Source: Heracleum sosnowskyi (taxonomy: Eukaryota; Streptophyta; Magnoliopsida; Apiales; Apiaceae). From it: 64,000 nt of DNA. Position numbers and translations under genes: made by a program. This document shows, one piece after another, positions 43,907 through 56,300 of the stretch. The notes beneath the pieces were generated by a model. That model did not search any database. It had not been told where the DNA came from and worked only from the letters and a program-made list of their open reading frames with translations. The first letter of the stretch is position 1. Each line of letters opens with the position of its first letter. The stretch spans positions 81,277,910 to 81,341,909 of the forward strand of contig CM061237.1 in NCBI GenBank assembly GCA_030848705.1, in the 5' to 3' direction.

Positions 43907-45261
43907 TGTTAGGAATGAATATCACCTAGAAACTAGACAGAGGGGGGGTGAATGGATAGTTTGATGGATTTTTGCTTTCTTGAAACTAAATGTAAACTGT
44001 ATATGATTATGCTATGTAATATGCAGAAAGTAAACAACACGCACAATCACTTTAATCTACTTTGTATAAGCAAATTAAATACTACAGCTTTCCAAGAAAT
44101 TCACAATCGAATTTCTGGCTTCTAAACAAGAACAGTTTGTACTTGCTTGCTTACAGAGAAAAGAGCTTAGCAAATAACTATGTGTATCTCTCTTACATCT
44201 TACAATAGGATGTGCGTGATATATATAAGCCCTATACAAACTAGTGCACACACCTATTTTTACACAGTTACCCCTTGCTGAAAGTCCAACTTGTCCTGCC
44301 ATAAGACGTTAACTGTGTCAGGAAGGACCACCTGCTTTTCGGAGTCTTTCCCGTTTCTGTAGCTGCTTGTCTCTTATCTTTCTCTCCAAGTTTAGCTGTA
44401 GATTTGCCATCTGTTCTTTGGACCACCTTGCCAGAACAAATGCTTCAGTATTTGTCTCTTTTGATTCTGAATTCTGTACCTTGAGTTGTCTTGTTATAAA
44501 CGGCTAAGTGTTGATATCGTGAACTCCACTTCATTCCTGACTTCACGATCTCCCTTGTGAGGACTACGCGATATAGCCTTTGAAGACTTTGCGACATAGG
44601 TCATTTGATGACTATGCGACATAAGTCATTTGACGACTATGCGACATAAGTCATTTGACGACTATGCGACATAGGTCATTTGATGACTATGCGACATAAG
44701 TCATTTGACGACTATGCGACATAAGTCATTTGACGACTATGCGACATAGGTCATTTTGATGACTATGCGACATAAGGCTTCTGAGGACTTCACGATCTAG
44801 GCTTCTTTGACTTTGCTGACTTCAACACTTCACGACATGTGTCTTGAGGACTTCTCTACATAGACCAAAATGGACTATGCGATGTAGCACTTCACGACAT
44901 AGATATTGGTGACTTCACGACATAGCTTTCTTCTGACTTTGCTATATAATGCCTTAGACAAATTTCTGCAACTTATTTCTTCATGGCCTTATTCATTTCT
45001 ATCCTGCTGCATAAACATTACTGAACTTCTACCAGGACAATTATTCAATGGCCTATATACAATCTAGATGCAAGAAACTTTACTAAGCTCATTATAGATC
45101 TGAGCATACATGATAAAGCTATTGTTCATGAGAACAAGACAAGTACATTTAGAGACCTATACTATATCCCAGTGATAGAAATCACTAGGTCATGTAGTGT
45201 GACATAGTCACATAGTGTAGGCTTGTTAATAGTGGTATTCAGACATGTCTTGAGCCTAACA
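43907..45261 (-). repeat. 5' LTR of element A
   Basis: 1355 bp, the partner of 6111-7469. It has the same 25-bp array at about 44588-44780. The length difference of 4 bp equals the shorter G run near the start, so no other net indel is needed. A TATA-like run on the minus strand is at 44219-44228. Confidence 0.94.
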
Positions 45262-45322
45262 GAAACTGTGAATGACCCTTCAAGAACACTTGAAACATAG
45301 ATGTACAATTCCTGTCTTACTT
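45262..45322 (-). pseudogene. ORF3 of element D, upstream fragment
   Basis: This 61-bp piece, starting with the gaaac TSD of A, encodes RQELYIYVSSVLEGSFTVS on the minus strand. It joins in frame to 6110-5628. It is cut at 45322 by the LTR of element E. Confidence 0.8.
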
Positions 45323-48300
45323 TGTAATAACCCCAAATTTTGGACTTAGTTAAAAAAAATTTGATGAATAGTAAATGTTGATGAATAGTGAAATTGCTGA
45401 TGAAAAATATTTCAGACCACACTATATGGAAGACATTGAATTAATGTTTCGAAGTTATATTAGTGATGTATAAGGAGAATGAGTGAATGTAAACGCGATC
45501 AGAATCGGGAGATTCCAACTTTAAATTTTGATCACTACTCATCGGACAATCAAGGATGTATTGATTTGATGGTTTTGAGAAAGTATGTAGAATGAGAAAT
45601 CCATGATCATATCTTAAGCCAAGGTGAGAAATCTATGATCATACGTTAAGCCAAGGTAATGGAAAGATCAAGGAAGTATCTCCTAACATTGGTACAGAGA
45701 AACGTTTTTAAAATCACTGGAACCTATCACGAAACAGAAGCGTAACGAATTATGGATTAAACCCTAACCGAAGGGGAAGTATCATATAAGATCATCAAGT
45801 GCATCATATAAGAGGATTGATGATACAAGAAATGACATAAGCATGACACAAGAGGATGACATAGGTGATGACAAGTGATGACAAGGTGATGAATCACCAC
45901 TTTGTCACCACTTTCACCACACAAACCACAATAAATTGACACGTGTCCTTGGGTGACAAAACACAATTGAGACCACACAATTATACGGCTGGTAATTAGT
46001 GTTTATTGTACAAAAAGAAAGAAAAGAAATCAAGTATTCATCTCCTCCATTTTCTTCCAAATTCTGCCCAGCATGAGCAAGGAGCAAAGCAAAATTCATC
46101 ACCCAACATATACTCATCATAAAATCTCCAAATTTGGACCATATCTCCCTCAATGTATACCCAAGATACGTTCAAAATTTCAGGGCCATCCAAGATGTAT
46201 AGCACGGTCAAATATTGGATCAAAATTGAGGCATGAATAATGAATTTGAAAATGCTAACTTGTGTTCTTGAAGATTAAGGTTTGTTAAGGTTGTTTAAGG
46301 ATCATGCAAGGATATATAAGCTCTTGATATTCCTTATCAAGCATCAAGGAAGGTAGAAACATCTAAAACCTTTAGTTATAATTCGATTTTTATGATTAGT
46401 TTAATGATAGTTTGAGATAGTATGGATAAAAGGTTGAATCCTTGGTTATAATGATTGTTTAGTGATTATCTTGATGGTTGAACTAGTAAATTTTTGAATG
46501 GAGTTGTTGGTTAAATATTATGAGTTTGTTTAGATGATGAATGAGAAGTATTGATGATTTGGTTGTGTTAATGGATTGATTTGAGTGTTTTAAACACGGG
46601 AATCACGATTAAGCGTCGTTACCATGTCGGATTTTCCTTAGAAAGCTTAGATAGAGACCACGGCTACCTTGTAGACATAACAATGAGGTTTTCTGACCAT
46701 GATCATGTAGGCTCTGTTTTTTAGTTTGTTTTAGCGAAAGAATCGTATCGTTTCGATTTACGGTTTCGGAGGAACGTCCGTTTTAGTGAAAGCGGTTTCA
46801 GATAACTAAGTAGTTCACTGCATGAACTTTGAGATTGTGATCAAACCATTTAAAAATGTAATTGGGTAGAGATATTAATGTGGATACTAGTATGGACAGT
46901 TAGGAAGGGAACCGAGGAGGTTTCGTGTTAAAATGATGATTTTTCGATTTTATAAAAATGCGGGAACAAAAGTTGCGCGAGTGAAATACCCTTAAGGGGA
47001 TGGTTAAAAACAATGAGTTAACAATGGTAAGTTCTTGGGTTTTGAGAATAGATTTCCACCCAACCTTTTGACTTAAGAGTTTAAGGAATGTCATGAGGTT
47101 ATAAGTGACCAAGAGCGGGACATTTGATGTTCGTTAATAGAACGTTAGTGCTTAAGATTAAATGCACTTTAAATGATTAAGCTAGGGGACTGATCGAGTA
47201 TTTCCTTGTTTATAGATTTTCCGGCAAGTTCTCGAACCCATAACAACCAAGGACCCGAGGCAAGTTTTCTCATCCCATGCTGTTTTCCATTACTTATATT
47301 GATGATGCATAAGATGTGATATCATGCATGCTTTCAAACCTTACATCGTATATAGATGTAACGGTATTAAAAATGTTGAGATGTAGTATATGCATATGAT
47401 ATTATATCATGCATGCTTTCAAACCTTACATCGTATATAGATGTAATGGTAATAAAAATGTTGAGATATAGTATATGCATATGATAGATGCATGTCATTT
47501 TTCAAACCCTACATCATATAAGTGATGTTGTTGTGATATATTCTGCTTGAATGCTGTGAAAATATTTATAAACTGTTTACGCTTTTGATAGAGAGCTTTA
47601 TAAGATACAAGGGTTTATATGCTATGTAAATATTAGATATAAACCGAGGTGTTATATAGGCTCTAAGGGTAGAGCGCTCGTACGAGGATTTTAAAACTTA
47701 GACCGGGAGTCAAATTAGTATTTTGGTCTTGATTATACTGTCAGAAGCTGGAGGGTTCCTGGGACAATTATATTTTAAAATGTTGATTAAATATTCCAAT
47801 ATATATATTATTGGATATTTAATGTGAGATATTTAAATAATATTATTATTAAAATTATTTTGAATATTTATTTAATTAAGTGAATATTATTTTGAATATT
47901 CACTTAAGTGGAATCTTATTGAATCATAATTCAATATTTTTTTTGGATATTTATTAATTATTCCAAAAATGATTTAAAAATCATAGAACCTTGTGATATT
48001 ATTATTTAAGGTTCTAGTATTTACGCAAATATTTTCTGATCTCAAAAAGGGTTTATGAGAGTATAATAGGGGTTCCCAACTACTTTAATTATTTATCTCG
48101 AATGACGATTTTGATTTAAACTTATAAAAATTGGGAATCCATTCCAGGAAGTGAATATATGATTTCACTTGCCTCTTTCATTAAAAGTGATTATATTTTG
48201 GGTTTATGAATTATCAGAGCTAAAGATATTTTACAAAACTCCCAAGTCGTGATTTCGAAATGTTTTACTCGAGGATCGAGGTCAGTTGACAACGGTCAAC

Positions 48301-49803
48301 CCACAGTGTGACTTACTTCCGACATAAACCGGAAGTAAGCGTATTTTTACAAAACCTATTAACAAGCTTATGCTTGGGGAACTGGATTAATATTCGTTCC
48401 AGTTATAGATAGTTGGGGGAAAGACATTTTCGCGAAAGTGGCCGAGTAACGCACGGTCCCGCAAAGCAAAACTATTTTTTTTTTCTGGCCTTGATGTCGC
48501 CAGGTGGAAATGTAATAAGAGGCTGGGTGACGCCAATCCAGTGGAATACCGTTGGCAGGGAGCGGGTCCACTTGTGTGGCCTTGATGTCGCCATGTGGTT
48601 ACTAATGTGTAAGAGGCCGAGTGACGGCGGTCCAATCTAAAAGCCTGTATGTGGCTAGGGTAATGACCTTCGGGATTATCCATCTACTAGTAGATAATCT
48701 ATGGTATGACGACTGATCATCGTATACCAGTGTGTAGCCCTGTACAGTTCCCCATGTTTTTCCAAGAATTGGAATTTCAGAAATGTTTGGTAACTTGGGT
48801 TAAATACCGGTTACGGATACTTGTTAATAATATTTTAACAAAGTACTATACCTCATACAGTATTTGAACTGTATGGCATGTTTTGACGAAAAGAATATTT
48901 AAACATATCGTTCTGTATATGAACGGAGTTTCAAAGGTGTTCATTACTGATATTTTACAGTATTTTGAACAGTATTAGATATCTAAATGGATATGTGTGT
49001 ATATATATTGAGAAGATATTTAAGATATACAGTATGTTGAACTGTATAGTATTTTGAATCAATGGAGTGGCTTTAAGCCTTGATTCTAATAGTTAATATC
49101 TATTATAGTATAGATATACAGTATGTTGAACTGTATAGTATGTTTTGAATCTTGGTTCATTATATCGATACCAAGGATTTCTAAATGATTTACGAAGAAT
49201 ATTTGAGTATGATTATAAGTCATACAGTATTTTGAACGAAATACTATTTTGGGGTCAAACCCTAGTAGTGTTAAAACTTTGATCCTATATGGATTATCTA
49301 CCTTAAAGGTTAGAGATTTAAACTGGGATAGATTTCTTGCTGAGCGCTATTAGCTCATTCTTGCTTTATTAAAACTGTCACCATGAAGAAAACGTTGCCG
49401 ATTCACCTCGTGTTACGAGAGCAAGGGAATGGAGAGACCACCCTTGAGTTAGTTCAGCAGGATGGATACTGTTGGTGTGAGCAGAATTGTTGCAGACTGA
49501 ATTAGTAAGAATTGTTTTCGAGTAGGTTTGTATTATTAAACCTTGTATAGAACGGTGAGGTCTATTATTGTAACTTCAGGTAGAGGTTGTAAATAATAGA
49601 TGAGATCCTGGATAGTACATTTGAGTTGTAATAACAAATGTTACTTTTGTTGCTCATTTCCAAGGCTATAACTTGTGTGTGTGTGCGTAAGTGATTGGGG
49701 TCTTTGGAGTTTTATTATTAGAATGTTGTAAGTAATGCAGGTATTGTATAATTGATGGAGCGTGACAACCCAGATTCTTGACCCCGGATCTGGGGGTGTT
49801 ACA
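45323..49803 (+). repeat. 5' LTR of Gypsy-like element E, 4.48 kb
   Basis: It begins TGTAATAACCCCAAATT, ends GGATCTGGGGGTGTTACA, and is followed by a primer-binding site. At 4481 bp it is an exceptionally long LTR. It contains an 85-bp tandem duplication near 47321, AT-rich ATATTTATTTAATT stretches near 47800-47950, and a TAAGAGGC repeat near 48510-48630. It shares landmarks with the LTR at 1-4380. It is inserted in ORF3 of element D. The flanking tactt would be its left TSD, with no right partner in view. Open frames within it are short and not convincing. Confidence 0.88.
47321..47520 (+). repeat. 85-bp tandem duplication in the LTR of E
   Basis: Units starting ATCATGCATGCTTTCAAACC lie at 47321 and 47406. 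A decayed third copy follows near 47488 (GATGCATGTCATTTTTCAAACC). Confidence 0.88.
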
Positions 49804-50737
49804 GAAATGGTATTAGAGCGTTAAGTTATAAACTTGGATATGAGAGTGTTAAGAGTTATATCGAAGTGAGAGAATGACGCGATGACTCATATAGAGCTCG
49901 TTAAGTGGACTACCGGAGGTAGTACCATTGAGGATGTTAAGACTAAAGAGTTTAGTTGGGAACTTATCAGAGGACCGATAGGACCGTTGAAGAATATCAT
50001 AATGATGAGACGAACGTTTTGAATTGTACACGGATTATCAAAAACATTAAGATAAGACGCGGAGCAGAGTCTCGGTTGCAGTTGGGGTAAGGTCGGAATG
50101 GCCAATACCAATGGATAACTTGACTTAGTAAGAACCTAAGTGTTTGTAGTTCATCGTAGTTTGCCACGAGAAGGCAACACATGTGAAGATTAAGACGTTT
50201 ACAGTCCTTTACGCGATCCGAATTACTAAATTGTGTGGACTAGTTAAGGCATTATCTTGTGTATGAAGGCCAAGCCTTGAGAACAACGATTCCACCAGAG
50301 TTGGTGTCTTTTCCGTCGATGGGTATTTTTTTACCTAAGAAGAAGACTGTTGCGTACATGTAGTACCAGAACGTTATCGTGAGACGAACGTGCTAAATCG
50401 CATCGCGAGTATATTTCGTACGATAGGCCATGATGGCTCAACTCAGAAATCAAAGATATGAAGAATGGATAGCGTGATTCTAATAAAGACACGAATGGTT
50501 GCGGCGAGCAATGCGACAATCTCAGGACCTACGAGGAACGAGACCTATGGTGGCCTGGGGTTGGATTCGTTCGATACGACTAGTGTTAAGAAATTACATA
50601 TACGTTAATGGACCTCCATCTTTTGTGGATGTGTTGATGCGGCCGTAGGAGGCCCGAGCTCGGAACGACTATCGGGGAATGACGAATATGTTTCGAACTC
50701 CCGACCTATTTAAGGACTGGTACGATTTTGAGGTACC
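49804..50737 (+). mobile_element. Internal fragment of element E
   Basis: A primer-binding-like TGGTATTAGAGCG at 49808-49820 (one base from TGGTATCAGAGC) opens the internal region. No long open frame is present on the plus strand. A short readable stretch near 50688-50736 suggests a decayed gag that I cannot identify. The fragment ends abruptly at the F LTR. Confidence 0.6.
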
Positions 50738-51891
50738 TGTTGGGTTTTATACTAAACTATTCATTAGTAGTATATAAACATTGTCCATTTTATTGAGAAT
50801 CTTGATTGCATATTTTTACATTGTCTGTTTATTATATATTGTGGATAATTTAGTATCAAATGGGATAACAGAAGATTAAATTATCAGTGTCTATATATAA
50901 TATAAAGGGTTCACAGTTTAAGTGGAATTAGACAAACCACTGGAATAACTGAAGTATTATTTGGAATAGTTTATCTTGACTATTAAATAATACTTGTATA
51001 CTTTGTGTATATTGAACAGGATCGAAATATTAGAATTGTTCTTCTATTCTGACAATAAAGAAGAACTAAGATTCTATGATATTATTAATGCTTAGGTTCT
51101 CAATCCAAGTGTAGTGATTGACACTTGTATGCAATGCACATGCTTTGATTCATATGTGATGTAATTAATTGTTAATTACAATATTATGTATTGAGCAATG
51201 ACATTGCATGCAGAGTGGGATATTAATTACATAAGGAAACCATGTCCTGATAATATTCGGGTTGATGATGTCCTCTTGAAAGCTCATAAAGATAATTATG
51301 CTTTAGTCCTGCAGGCAGATTTGTTCTTGCATAATTATAAGGTTGAGTGGATGATCAAGGATAAAAAGATATTAATTAAATTAATTATCAGAAATTAATT
51401 TAATTAATGGACATACGATATCTTAAACATGGGGAATTTAATAAGCAAATAATATAGGAGCCGAATTTAATAATAAAGCAATTACGGTATTAGGAAAGGC
51501 AGTGCAGATATTAATTCGTTAGTGGATAGAATTAATATTTAATGACATTGGGCTTGACCCAGAATGTCATTGGGAGGCCCGACCTAATTGTTCATGATCC
51601 CTACTGGAGCCTATAAATATTCTTGTTCTCCTAAAGGCTGAAAACGTTTTTTCGGTTTTTCATAATTCGAGATTAAAACCTAGGGCAGCCGCAAGGAGCT
51701 AGGGTTTTGGGATTTCGAGGCTTTAAGGAGAGGAAACTTCGGGAGATCGAAGGCCACACTTCGCTCGAAGGGAATCAAGGAATTCAGTAGAAGACGTGGA
51801 TCAGAATCGTATCGATTAAGGTAAAGTTTTCTTTTCGAACTCGTAATCAATCATATAGTAAAACGCAGAACAGTAATCATCCGTTCCAACA
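50738..51891 (+). repeat. 5' LTR of element F
   Basis: Begins TGTTGGGTTTTATAC, ends CATCCGTTCCAACA, 1154 bp. A TATAAATA box is at 51612. The small open frame at 51198-51398 also occurs in the other LTR and is not a gene that I can support. Confidence 0.95.
51611..51619 (+). promoter_or_regulatory. TATA-like box of the F LTR
   Basis: CTATAAATA lies about 275 bp before the LTR end. The other LTR has the same box at about 58269. Confidence 0.6.
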
Positions 51892-53363
51892 ATTGGCATC
51901 AAGAGCCTGGTTATGCAGTTCTGCGTTTTATGATATGATGTCCATGTCGTAATTATATATGCATGTATATGGTGGTTGCTTGTATTGATTTTGTGATGCA
52001 GGTTGTAATCCACTATTATGGTCATGTTTTATTTGATTATGTGATTGGATCCCACGTGGTTTATCGTGGATGTTTGATTGTTGTAAATCACGAGGGTTTA
52101 TCGTGATAGTTAAGATTATGATCAGATGTATGTAATAGAATAGGTTTGTTTTGCTGTATTATGTTGTATGTAATCGTTTAAACATCGGAGATACGAGAAA
52201 CAGAGTTCTTCCGCTGCGCCATACTGTTTTCGTGGGAGCTTCGCTGTTTTGGCTGCAGATTTTGCATACGATGTCCGATTTGGGCGAATAAGCACTTTTC
52301 GGAAACGGCAGAACGAGACGAACAGGCTGGAATGTATCTAAAGAACCATTCCCCGATTTTTCGACCCATTCTGACGCTGTTTAGGCCTCCAAACGGGCTC
52401 CTGAAGATTTCGGGAAATTTTCAACGAAGGAATTCGAAGCTAATTTTCTGGGGCCATAATAGTGGATGTGTTTTATTATGTTTTACATAATTTCTGCTAT
52501 TTATTTTAATTATTGCAATTTTATATGCCTTACGTGATTATCATGCCATGCAATACTAACCTTAGTATGCTAGAACGACATGGACATAGGGTTATATGTT
52601 ATGCTTTAATTATGTTGATCGTCATGCCATGTTCTACTATGTTATGTGTTCTTTGTCTTGTTATTATGATAACATGTGGACCTCGAAGAATTAACATAGG
52701 ACGATGCATGTAGATATAAAAAAATCCTCAAAGTAAAATACTAAGTGGGAGAGGGAATTAATTTGATATTAGATCCCATGGTCATCCATTATTGGTTGTA
52801 TGTAATTTAACACTAGGACGATTATGAATTGGATATATGTCACCCATCGTGGCGTATGATTTATGACGTCTGGGTAGTGTTAAGGATATTACTAGGACAA
52901 TCTTCTTAAGTTAATCACGAATATTGAAAGGTAAGCTCACCCCATCGTGACAAACCAAGTTTCATAGAATTCGAGAAAAAAGTTGGACATTCCTTGATTG
53001 ATGTTGATAATGGATATTTCTGTCTACGGAGTTGTGTTCTTAAGCGAGTCCGTCTGTGACTTCACCGAAAACACCTGGGATTTATCCATTGATACATCGA
53101 ACGGATGGGTCTGACTAAAGGCAACTTAAGATCTAAATAATGGTATACACTTAGCTATGAAAGATAATATATAGTCCACCCTAACGTGGCGTATTATTTA
53201 GTAGTAGGACCGAAGTAATATTTAAATTTAAATGGTATATATGTCATCCATCATGGCGTACCAGATATTTATGGAATTTAAATATTAGTGCATTAATTTT
53301 AATTAATTGTTAGAGGAAACCAATAGGTTTTAAGATATATGCAATTTTCTGATTAAGTGTTAT
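51892..53363 (+). other. Long leader of element F with primer-binding site
   Basis: The primer-binding site TTGGCATCAAGAGCCTGG starts at 51893, a variant of the initiator-Met type. The 1.47-kb leader has no convincing gene. It contains spaced copies of a CCATCGTGGCGTA-like word at 52843, 52940 (CCATCGTGACAA), 53178 (CTAACGTGGCGTA) and 53248 (CCATCATGGCGTA), plus CACGTGGTTTATCGTGG near 52053. Confidence 0.75.
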
Positions 53364-56300
53364 ATGCATGATTCTCAGGATAGAATGGGCTTTAATCCAC
53401 TTTTCACCATACTTAAGGATAACAAACTTACCGGACCTAACTATATTGAATGGAAACGCAATTTGGACATAGTGTTGACTGCTGAAGAGTTCAAATTTTG
53501 TACTGTTGAACCCCAACCGGACCAGCCTGCTGCCGATGCTCCGGATGAGGAAAAAGAGTATTTTAAGAAGTGGACTAAGGCAGATGAGATGTCGCGATGT
53601 TACATTCTGGCAGCAATGTCGGGTGTTTTGCAACATCAGCATCAGGCCATGACCACTGCTGCAGATATGCTCTTTAATCTCAAGGAGCTTTTCGGAGATC
53701 AGAATAGGGCTGCTAGGCAAGTAGCAATGAAGTCTCTAATGAACACTCAGATGGCTGAAAAAACACCTGTAAGGGACCATGTTCTTCTGATGATGTCTCA
53801 TATAAATGAACTAGAGGTCCTTGGTGCTGATATTGATGCGGAAACGCAGGTCGATATCATACTTATGAGTTTGCCCAAAAGCTTTGAGCCGTTTCGCTTG
53901 AATTACAACATGAACAAGAAGTTGTATAGTCTTGCGGAACTTCTGACAGAGCTTCAGGCAGCGGAATCATTATTTCAGCAGCATGTTCAGGTAAATGTGG
54001 CTGAGAAAGTTTCTTCTTCAAAGCCGAAAGGAAAGAAGAAGAAGAAGGTTCAGACACAGAAAGTTGTGAAACCATTGGGAGTTCAGAATTCAGTGAAGAA
54101 GCCTAAGGGCAAGTGCTTCAAGTGCAAGCAGTCGGGTCACTGGAAAAAGGATTGTCCTCTTTCTAAGAAGAACAATACTGGTATGTCTCTTTCTCTTGTT
54201 ACGGAAACATATATAGCGGCTATGTCTACGAGCACTTGGTGTGTAGACACAGGAGCCACTGATCATGTTTGTAATTCCATGCAGGGGTTCCAGAAAACCA
54301 GGCTGCTTAGAGATGGCGAGATATATGTGTTCATGGGAGATGCTACGAAAGTAGCAGTGGTTGCAGTTGGAGTTATTTCTTTATCTTTTGGTTATGATAG
54401 GATTTTGGTTTTGAATAATTGTCTTTATGTACCTTCATTTAGAAGGAATTTAATTTCGGTTTCTAAACTTGCTATGGATGGTTATAATGTTTGTTTGGAT
54501 CGTAATGTTTCCATTATGATGAATAAACGAGTTATATGTTCTGGTACATTGAAAGACAATTTATATATTATTGATCCTATAGAACCAATGCTGCAACCAA
54601 GTGAAATTAATAATACATTTTCTACCTCTAGTAAAAGAAAGGAACCTTCTGGATTGAACCAAACATATCTTTGGCACTTGAGATTAGGTCATATTAACTT
54701 GAGGAGGATTCAAAGATTGGTAGTAGATGGGCCTTTAGGCTCGTTGGCAGTGGAGCCATTTCCAGTCTGTGAATCTTGCTTGGAAGGAAAAATGACCAGT
54801 AGACCTTTTAAGGCAAAAGGAAATAGAGCCAAAGATGTGTTAGAATTGGTTCATACTGATTTATGTGGACCTATGAATATCCAAGCGAGAGGTGGGTATG
54901 AATATTTTGTCACTTTCATTGATGATTATTCGAGATATGGATACATTTATCTGTTGCACCGCAAGTCTGAGTGCTTTGAAAAATTCAAAGAGTACAAAGC
55001 AAGTGCGGAGAAGCGACATTCAGGAAAATGTATCAAGTCACTACGATCAGATCGTGGGGGCGAATACCTGCTTGGAGAATTTAGAGAATATTTATCAGAA
55101 CATGGGATTTCATCCCAGTTGACTGCACCTGGCACACCTCAGCAGAATGGTGTAGCAGAAAGAAGGAACCGGACTCTTTTAGAGAGTGTTAGATCGATGA
55201 TGAGTTATTCGAATTTACCCAAGTCGTTTTGGGGACATGCTCTAGAAACAGCGGCTTATCTTCTAAACTTGGTACCTTCTAAGTCAGTTCCAAAAACTCC
55301 AAAAGAATTGTGGACTAGTACCAAACCTAGTTTGAAACACATTCGGATTTGGGGTTGTCCAGCACATGTGCTGAACAAGAACGTGACTAAGTTAGATTCT
55401 CGTACAGAAGTAAGGCTGTTTGTGGGTTATCCCAAGGGAACAAAAGGGTATTTGTTTTATAGTCCTAAGGATCGGGATATCATTGTAAGCACCAATGCTA
55501 GATTCTTAGAGGAAGACTATATAATGAATCACAAACCCATGAGTACTGTTGTTTTAGAAGAACTAGTGGGAGGACAAGATAATTCTAATATGCCACCGAT
55601 ACAAGTAGAACAACCACAAGTAAATGAACAACCTATCACTAATACCACTCCAATGCTTCGTCGTAGTGAGAGGGTTGTTAAACAACCTGAGAGGTTCATG
55701 TTTTTGGGAGAGTCTTCGGACTTAGTCTCTGGTGAACATGATGAGGATCCCAGGACATACGAAGAAGCAATGCAAGATAAGGATGCAGATCTTTGGCAAA
55801 AGGCTATGCAATCTGAGATGGAATCTATGTATTCCAATCAAGTCTGGGATCTCGTGGAACCACCCAATGGTGTAAAACCCATTGGATGCAAGTGGATCTA
55901 CAAAAGAAAAAGAGGATCTGACAAAAAGGTGAAAGCCTGGAAAGCAAGACTTGTTGCGAAAGGGTATACTCAGAAACAAGGAATTGATTATGAGGAAACC
56001 TTTTCTCCGGTAGTCATGCTTAAGTCAATCCGGATTCTTTTATCTATAGCAGCTCATCTCGATTATGAGATTTGGCAAATGGATGTCAAGACAGCTTTCC
56101 TAAATGGAAGTCTTGATGAAAACATCCATATGCAGCAACCAGAGGGATTCATCAAAGAGGGCCAAGAGCATCTAGTGTGTAAGCTTAAGAAGTCCATTTA
56201 TGGACTGAAACAAGCTTCCAGGGAGTGGAACATTCGTTTTGATCAGGCCGTCCAGACAAATGGTTATGATCAGACTCCAAGCGAAGCATGTGTGTATAGG

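Larger units (their letters stand above)
6111..45261 (-). mobile_element. Copia element A (SIRE-like, with ORF3), containing C and B
   Basis: The element is bounded by LTRs 6111-7469 and 43907-45261 and by the TSD gaaac at 6106-6110 and 45262-45266. It is inserted in ORF3 of element D. Removing C (11749-36715) and one TSD copy leaves about 14.2 kb. The order on the minus strand is 5' LTR, primer-binding site, gag, pol, motif-rich spacer, ORF3, polypurine tract, 3' LTR. The LTRs differ by about eight substitutions and one G-run length change (11 against 7 G). That makes A the oldest of the three nested elements with complete LTR pairs. The lineage call (SIRE/Maximus-like) rests on the long body and extra ORF and is tentative. 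Confidence 0.92.

Noticed and set aside
51198..51398. 66-residue open frame, present twice (also 57856-58056)
   Set aside because: It lies in both LTRs of F and is duplicated only because the LTRs are. No domain or upstream signal supports a gene.
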